Part shown: positions 7,259 through 10,486 of the stretch, piece after piece
How positions within the stretch are numbered: the first letter of the stretch is position 1
Layout: the number at the start of each line of letters is the position of its first letter
Position numbers and translations under genes: made by a program
The notes under the pieces: generated by a model
The model's database searches: none
Told to the model about the DNA's origin: nothing
What the model saw: the letters and a program-made list of their open reading frames with translations, nothing else
NCBI GenBank assembly: GCA_021648585.1
Contig: JAKISM010000081.1
Location: 1-10,486 of the forward strand
DNA from: Devosiaceae bacterium
GTDB lineage: Bacteria; Pseudomonadota; Alphaproteobacteria; Rhizobiales; Devosiaceae
DNA: 10,486 bases
Reading direction: 5' to 3'

Positions 7259-7876
7259 TTAGCGTGAATAAAATTCCACAACCAAATTTGGTTCCATTTG
7301 AACTGGATATGGCACATCAGCTAAATTTGGCACAGAAACATATTTTGCGCTCAATTTCTCATGATTTGCTTCAACATAATCAGGCACATCACGCTCAGCT
7401 AGTTGTGTCGCTTCAAGCACAAGTGCAAGTTGCTTAGATTTTTCTTTAATCTCAACAACATCACCAGCCTTAAGGCGGTATGATGGGATATTGACCTTGT
7501 TGCCATTAACCAGAACATGACCATGATTTACAAATTGGCGAGCCGCAAAAACCGTTGCAACAAATTTTGCACGATATACTAGCGCATCAAGACGGCTTTC
7601 CAAAAGACCGATAAGGTTTTCACCTGTATCACCCTTAATACGAACAGCTTCACTATAAAGACGCTTAAATGATTTTTCGGTAATATTGCCGTAATAGCCC
7701 TTTAGTTTTTGCTTAGCACGCAACTGAAGACCAAAATCAGAAAGTTTAGATTTGCGACCTTGTCCGTGCTGACCCGGGCCGTATGAGCGAGTATTTACTG
7801 GAGATTTTGGGCGACCCCAAATATTTTCACCTAAACGGCGATCAATTTTATATTTTTGTGAATGACGCTTCGACAT
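7259..7876 (-). CDS. rpsD: 30S ribosomal protein S4
   Basis: Primary 16S rRNA-binding protein of the small subunit, needed for assembly and decoding accuracy. From the ATG at 7876-7874 it has 205 residues, the standard S4 length, starting MSKRHSQKYKIDRRLGENIW. It contains SPVNTRSYGPGQHGQGRKSK and the S4 RNA-binding domain, with LESRLDALVYRAKF, ARQFVNHGHVLVNG and VNIPSYRLKAGD. The reading frame is open 28 codons further upstream, but those codons (MEPVGFGVKP...) are not S4-like. An AAGGAG lies at 7887-7882, giving 5 bases to this ATG and only 2 to the preceding one. It is transcribed alone here, divergent from the HigA-type gene and convergent with the exporter operon. Confidence 0.97.
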   Translation of the reverse strand: MSKRHSQKYKIDRRLGENIWGRPKSPVNTRSYGPGQHGQGRKSKLSDFGLQLRAKQKLKGYYGNITEKSFKRLYSEAVRIKGDTGENLIGLLESRLDALVYRAKFVATVFAARQFVNHGHVLVNGNKVNIPSYRLKAGDVVEIKEKSKQLALVLEATQLAERDVPDYVEANHEKLSAKYVSVPNLADVPYPVQMEPNLVVEFYSR

Positions 7877-7881
7877 CATAG

Positions 7882-7887
7882 CTCCTT
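7882..7887 (-). promoter_or_regulatory. rpsD: rpsD ribosome-binding site
   Basis: Perfect AAGGAG on the minus strand. It ends 5 bases before the ATG at 7876 and 2 bases before the adjacent ATG at 7879, so it favours the downstream Met. This excludes the longer open frame to 7960. Confidence 0.8.
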
Positions 7888-8024
7888 TCAAGAACATTAT
7901 TAAGAAAGATACCACGCCCTCCTCTGCTTTAGGTTTAACCCCAAAACCGACAGGCTCCAAATTTAATCAGGAAGACCTCGGGTGCGCCTATATTTCACTT
8001 AAAAAGCAAGCAATAGGTTTGCGC

Positions 8025-8053
8025 TTTTTATGGGCAAAAATCATATATGTCAA
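8025..8053 (-). promoter_or_regulatory. rpsD: Candidate rpsD promoter with long leader
   Basis: On the minus strand, a perfect TTGACA (8053-8048), a 17-base spacer and TAAAAA (8030-8025, 4 of 6 against TATAAT). The start point would fall near 8018, leaving a leader of about 140 bases before the rpsD ATG. The leader can form small hairpins: ATAGG (8013-8017) with CCTAT (7987-7991), and GGTTT (7932-7936) with AAACC (7944-7948). These could support S4 autoregulation, but this is not shown. Confidence 0.55.
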
Positions 8054-8095
8054 GCAAACAGAAATATTTGATTTTGATCAGCATTGCTTTCATCA

Positions 8096-8112
8096 GTTCT
8101 GTTTGACAGAAC
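8096..8112. promoter_or_regulatory. Palindromic operator candidate over the HigA-gene -35 box
   Basis: Perfect 7-base inverted repeat GTTCTGT-TTG-ACAGAAC. It covers the TTGACA at 8103-8108, so a bound repressor would block polymerase. It shares the core TGT-N3-ACA with the second palindrome at 8135-8147; the centres are 37 bases apart. Autorepression by the HTH protein is the simplest reading. Confidence 0.5.
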
Positions 8113-8131
8113 CCCTTTTACGTACTAGCTT
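8103..8131 (+). promoter_or_regulatory. Candidate promoter of the HigA-type gene
   Basis: Perfect -35 TTGACA (8103-8108), then 17 bases to TAGCTT (8126-8131), a poor -10 at 3 of 6. It lies between two palindromes and about 45 bases upstream of the ATG at 8174. Confidence 0.4.
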
Positions 8132-8134
8132 GAG

Positions 8135-8147
8135 TGTGTGATACACA
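8135..8147. promoter_or_regulatory. Second palindromic operator candidate near the HigA-gene transcription start
   Basis: Perfect inverted repeat TGTGT-GAT-ACACA just downstream of the promoter candidate, near the expected transcription start. It shares TGT-N3-ACA with 8096-8112. Confidence 0.4.
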
Positions 8148-8173
8148 TACCTTTGCCAACAAAGAGAACTAAA

Positions 8174-8467
8174 ATGACACAAACACTAGAGCCAATATTT
8201 CCGGGTGAGATTTTGTTAGAAGAATTCTTAAAGCCTAATAATATTAGTCAAGAGCAATTATCGCGTGATATTGACGTGCCAAAAAGCCGCATCTCCAATA
8301 TTATACATGGGCAAAGAGCAATAACAACAGACACAGCCCTGCGCCTCTCCGCCTATTTTGACACAACACCAGAATTTTGGCTTAACCTACAATCAGAATA
8401 TGAATTACGCCTCGCACGCCAAACTACTTGGCCTGAGATTGAGCCACGGATTAGGAAGTTTAGTTAG
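8174..8467 (+). CDS. HigA-family antitoxin / XRE-type HTH regulator, no partner toxin visible
   Basis: A 97-residue DNA-binding protein of the HigA/VapI type. The opening IFPGEILLEEFLKP (8-21) is the family signature. The helix-turn-helix spans about 24-47 (ISQEQLSRDIDVPKSRISNI... HGQR), and TTPEFWLNLQSEYELRLAR (64-82) is the usual C-terminal helix pair. In HigBA modules such proteins bind the mRNA-cleaving toxin HigB and repress their own promoter. The GTG-started frame from 8138 is rejected because the family starts at MTQTLEP; a purine-rich AAAGAGAA (8161-8168) precedes the ATG. No HigB-like frame lies in the 210 bases upstream, where rpsD is divergent, or in the 69-base gap downstream. 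It is therefore an orphan, possibly a plain autoregulated regulator. Two palindromes at its promoter support repressor activity. Confidence 0.9.
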   Translation: MTQTLEPIFPGEILLEEFLKPNNISQEQLSRDIDVPKSRISNIIHGQRAITTDTALRLSAYFDTTPEFWLNLQSEYELRLARQTTWPEIEPRIRKFS

Positions 8468-8536
8468 GGAGCGTTATAAAGCTATCAAGATAAAATAAAC
8501 TAATTTGGGCATTTAAAAGAACCGCAATAATTCATC

Positions 8537-9058
8537 CTAAAATTTATTTTTATTTAGAGTCTCTTTAATAAATTCTTTTGCAGCTAGTAGACTTGGAAAT
8601 TGTTTATCACGAATAAAAAAACCACCGTTGCCCCGATATATTTCAATATTCATGAAAGTGTCTGCAAGTATTCTATCATCTATTCTTGAAGTAGTTTTAG
8701 GGTGATTTGATGACTGATCAGCCTTTTCCTTACCTAAATATACTTCAGACTTCAATGTTTGCTTGTTTTCTTTAATCTTAGCTATTGTTTCTGAGCTTTC
8801 TTTATCCTTCAAAGCTATATGTTTTAATAACTCTTGCATCATTTCAGCAGTATCAACATTTGCCCTAGCACTTTGTGTAAATGCAACAATTAATAACCCA
8901 GCCACAACAATACCAACAAAAGGCAACAATACTAGAACATTAGTATTTAAAGAAATTATAAAAAAAATCACTCCAACTAACACCATGATCCAACCAAGAA
9001 CTCCAATCAACTGAAACATCACTTGAGCGACAGAGTAAGATCTATTGAAACTGCGCAT
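8537..9058 (-). CDS. Unrecognised two-TM membrane protein with coiled-coil and small C-terminal domain
   Basis: I do not recognise this 173-residue protein. Two strong membrane helices, about 15-37 and 42-61, are joined by a very short turn, so both ends probably face the same side, most likely the cytoplasm. Residues about 68-105 are charged and helical (MMQELLKHIALKDKESSETI), a likely coiled coil. A polar linker (106-130) follows, and then a compact end containing IEIYRGNGGFFIRDKQF (138-154) and SLLAAKEFI (156-164), which looks like a small alpha/beta module. The start is the ATG at 9058, seven bases after an AGGGGA ribosome-binding site. It sits downstream of trmJ on the same strand with a 90-base gap and has its own promoter candidate. 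No function is offered. Confidence 0.75.
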   Translation of the reverse strand: MRSFNRSYSVAQVMFQLIGVLGWIMVLVGVIFFIISLNTNVLVLLPFVGIVVAGLLIVAFTQSARANVDTAEMMQELLKHIALKDKESSETIAKIKENKQTLKSEVYLGKEKADQSSNHPKTTSRIDDRILADTFMNIEIYRGNGGFFIRDKQFPSLLAAKEFIKETLNKNKF

Positions 9059-9105
9059 ATTATTTCCCCTAAATTAGCAAACTTTAATCAATCATAATTA
9101 CATGA

Positions 9106-9133
9106 ATAATATAATCTATAGCTCTCTCTGCAA
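9106..9133 (-). promoter_or_regulatory. Candidate promoter of the two-TM protein gene
   Basis: On the minus strand TTGCAG (9133-9128), a 16-base spacer and TATTAT (9111-9106, 5 of 6 against TATAAT). The start would be near 9099, about 40 bases before the ATG at 9058. It suggests this gene need not depend on trmJ transcription. Confidence 0.4.
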
Positions 9134-9148
9134 GCATTTGCAAACTCA

Positions 9149-9919
9149 CTATTTCCCCTTCTCATGCCTTCTTTCAAGCGCCGCAATAACCCCACGAAAA
9201 GTCCTCACTTCTTGCGCATTAAACTTTGCCCGATTTAGCATATTGCGGATATTTGTAACCATTGAGGGGCGTTTTTCTGCTACTGTGAAAAAACCAGCGT
9301 TATCTAGTGCGCCCTCCAAATGTTCAAACATGCCTGTAATTTCACCCTTACTCGCTGGCTCGCCTATGGTTTCTTCAAACGGCAAAGGCTCATTTGCATT
9401 TTTTGCCCGCCGCCATTCATAAGCTAAAACCAGAACCGCTTGCGCAATATTTAGTGAAGCAAATGCCTCCTCAACTGGCAGGGTGACAATCGCATCACTA
9501 AGCGCAACTTCTTTATTATTTAGCCCCCAGCGCTCACGCCCAAATAACAATCCTGCCTTTTGCCCTTTAGCAATAGTTGCAACCATTTTTGTTGCCGCCT
9601 CATCAGGGCCAATCACTGGTTTGAACATATCTCGCTTGCGTGCCGTTGTTGCAAATAGCAGCGAAATATCAGCAACCGCTTCCTCAACAGTTTCAAAAAC
9701 CTGCACCCGCTCAATTACATGATCCGCTTTGGCGGCAGCATTTGCCGCCCTTTCGCTAGGCCAGCCATCTCGTGGGTTTACCAATCGCAAATCCCACAAA
9801 CCAAAATTTGCCATAGCCCGTGCCGCCGTGCCAATATTCTCACCTAATTGCGGCTCGCACAAAATTATCACTGGCGTTGGTGATAGGTTTATTTTCTTTG
9901 TTCTGTCCGTTCCAGCCAT
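9149..9919 (-). CDS. trmJ: SPOUT-class tRNA 2'-O-methyltransferase, TrmJ type
   Basis: Predicted SAM-dependent methyltransferase acting on the 2'-OH of tRNA residue 32 in the anticodon loop, as in E. coli TrmJ; a different RNA target cannot be excluded. It has 256 residues from the ATG at 9919. The SPOUT motifs are clear: EPQLGENIGTAARAMANFG (22-40), LVNPRDGWPS (46-55), LLFGRERWGLNN (124-135), and VTLPVEEAFASLNIAQAV (145-162) forming the knotted SAM site. A C-terminal helical extension (190-256) is also typical of TrmJ. A TTG start ten codons upstream (9949) is open, but MAGTD matches rhizobial homologues as I remember them, and GGA lies six bases before this ATG. It is divergent from the GFA-type gene across about 140 bases. 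Confidence 0.9.
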   Translation of the reverse strand: MAGTDRTKKINLSPTPVIILCEPQLGENIGTAARAMANFGLWDLRLVNPRDGWPSERAANAAAKADHVIERVQVFETVEEAVADISLLFATTARKRDMFKPVIGPDEAATKMVATIAKGQKAGLLFGRERWGLNNKEVALSDAIVTLPVEEAFASLNIAQAVLVLAYEWRRAKNANEPLPFEETIGEPASKGEITGMFEHLEGALDNAGFFTVAEKRPSMVTNIRNMLNRAKFNAQEVRTFRGVIAALERRHEKGK

Positions 9920-9972
9920 TTTATTCCAAACTTCTTTTGCTAGGGTCAATGCCTAGTAACAAAGAGAGCAAA

Positions 9973-10001
9973 TTGTTTCAAGAGTTCGTGAATGATATAA
10001 G
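9973..10001 (+). promoter_or_regulatory. Candidate promoter of the GFA-type gene
   Basis: TTGTTT (9973-9978), a 17-base spacer and TATAAG (9996-10001, 5 of 6 against TATAAT). The start would be near 10008, inside the dyad at 10001-10030, about 53 bases before the ATG. Confidence 0.45.
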
Positions 10002-10030
10002 CACAACTTGCAAAGAGCTTTTGCTTGTGC
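10001..10030. promoter_or_regulatory. Inverted repeat at the GFA-gene transcription start
   Basis: GCACAA (10001-10006) pairs with TTGTGC (10025-10030), and GCAAA (10010-10014) with TTTGC (10020-10024). This gives an 11-base stem with a three-base bulge and a five-base loop. It overlaps the end of the -10 box and the expected start point, so an operator or a 5'-end hairpin are both possible. There is no U-tract to suggest a terminator. Confidence 0.4.
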
Positions 10031-10060
10031 CAGCCTAATTTAACATAAAGGAGATATATA

Positions 10061-10459
10061 ATGACAAAATCAGGGAGTTGCCATTGCGGCAATGTAAAAT
10101 TTGAAGTTAGCAGCGAACCACTAGCAATGAAGCAATGCCATTGTAATGCTTGCAAACGCCTTACTGGCACAGGCCATAATGTGCAGGCATTTTTTAACAA
10201 AGATGATGTCAAAATCAAAGGCGAAACCAGCACCCATAAATCAACATCTGATGCTGGCAATATTCGCACTCGCCATTTTTGCCCAAATTGCGGCTCACGG
10301 CTTTTCGCTTATAATTCTGCTATGCCTAATGCTATTGGCATTCCTGCTGGCTCTTTTGATGATAGCTCATGGTTCAAGCCAGAGGTAATTCTTTATAATT
10401 CTGATCGCCCAGCTTGGGATACAATAGATGAAACGATTGAAACCCATGATTTAATGTAG
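10061..10459 (+). CDS. GFA-family zinc protein (glutathione-dependent formaldehyde-activating-like)
   Basis: A 132-residue cytoplasmic protein of the GFA/CENP-V fold. The zinc-binding cysteines stand where the family has them: C7 and C9 (GSCHCGNVKFEV), C26, C28 and C31 (KQCHCNACKRLTG), and C74 and C77 (HFCPNCGSRLF), followed by GIPAGSFDD (92-100). The founding member, Gfa of Paracoccus, was described as speeding the glutathione-formaldehyde condensation. Most homologues are uncharacterised, so formaldehyde detoxification is only a possibility here, and no formaldehyde dehydrogenase gene is adjacent. The start is secure: AAGGAG at 10048-10053 lies seven bases before the ATG. Length is normal for the family. 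A promoter and dyad lie immediately upstream, and only 27 bases follow the stop. Confidence 0.92.
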   Translation: MTKSGSCHCGNVKFEVSSEPLAMKQCHCNACKRLTGTGHNVQAFFNKDDVKIKGETSTHKSTSDAGNIRTRHFCPNCGSRLFAYNSAMPNAIGIPAGSFDDSSWFKPEVILYNSDRPAWDTIDETIETHDLM

Positions 10460-10486
10460 ATCCTACCCTTTGACTATAGTAAATCT

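Noticed and set aside
7245..7265. Direct repeat TTAGCGT at 7245 and 7259 near the palindrome
   Set aside because: Seven bases could occur by chance, the second copy is the rpsD stop region, and no matching copy flanks the other side as a target duplication would.
7877..7960. N-terminal extension of S4 by 28 codons
   Set aside because: The extra residues are not S4-like, the standard length is 205, and AAGGAG at 7882-7887 points to the ATG at 7876.
8138..8173. GTG start adding 12 residues to the HigA-type protein
   Set aside because: The GTG lies inside a palindrome at the expected transcription start, and the family begins at the later ATG.
8468..8536. Possible terminator or toxin remnant in the gap after the HigA-type gene
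   Set aside because: I found no stable hairpin with a U-tract and no HigB-like coding sequence in these 69 bases.
9129..9142. Small perfect hairpin TGCAA-GCAT-TTGCA after trmJ
   Set aside because: The stem is short with no U-tract on the minus strand, so it is not a convincing terminator; it also overlaps the -35 candidate of the next gene.
9102..9422. 106-codon plus-strand open frame over the 3' part of trmJ
   Set aside because: It is antisense to the conserved methyltransferase gene, and its composition reflects the opposite strand.
9920..9949. Upstream TTG start for trmJ
   Set aside because: The family-like start is MAGTD at 9919, and the TTG lacks a properly spaced ribosome-binding site.

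Overview
The window looks like an AT-rich alphaproteobacterial chromosome segment, probably from a Rhizobiales-like lineage. Three things suggest this. GyrA carries the long C-terminal insert that I associate with alphaproteobacteria. The order gyrA-coaD-cyclophilin is familiar from Rhizobiales. The TrmJ-type methyltransferase begins MAGTD, as rhizobial homologues do. These are judgements from memory of the families; no search was run. Most of the window is core genome. I see no phage, insertion sequence, CRISPR array, tRNA or rRNA.

Left block (1-4059, minus strand): gyrA is followed by coaD and then by a membrane-anchored cyclophilin that runs off the left edge. The cyclophilin start overlaps the coaD stop by one base. 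The gyrA-coaD gap holds degenerate arms of a short palindromic repeat. The last 22 codons of gyrA appear frameshifted at a run of four C (1341-1344). Read in the other frame, the DNA gives the expected acidic GyrA tail.

Middle block (4060-7258): a divergent promoter region separates gyrA from a plus-strand pair. This pair is a 12-TM RND/MMPL-type exporter (TTG start) overlapping a small secreted, probably beta-barrel protein. A better copy of the same palindromic repeat sits between this pair and the convergent rpsD.

Right block (7259-10486): rpsD (minus) has a candidate promoter and a leader of about 140 nt. It is divergent from a solitary HigA-type antitoxin gene that has two small palindromes around its promoter and no toxin gene beside it. 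Next come an unrecognised two-TM protein (minus), a TrmJ-type tRNA methyltransferase (minus) and, divergent from it, a GFA-type zinc protein (plus) behind a good promoter and a dyad.

No clearly new multi-gene system is visible. The most useful leads are the gyrA tail frameshift, the solitary antitoxin with paired operator-like palindromes, the exporter/secreted-protein pair, and the shared intergenic palindrome family.
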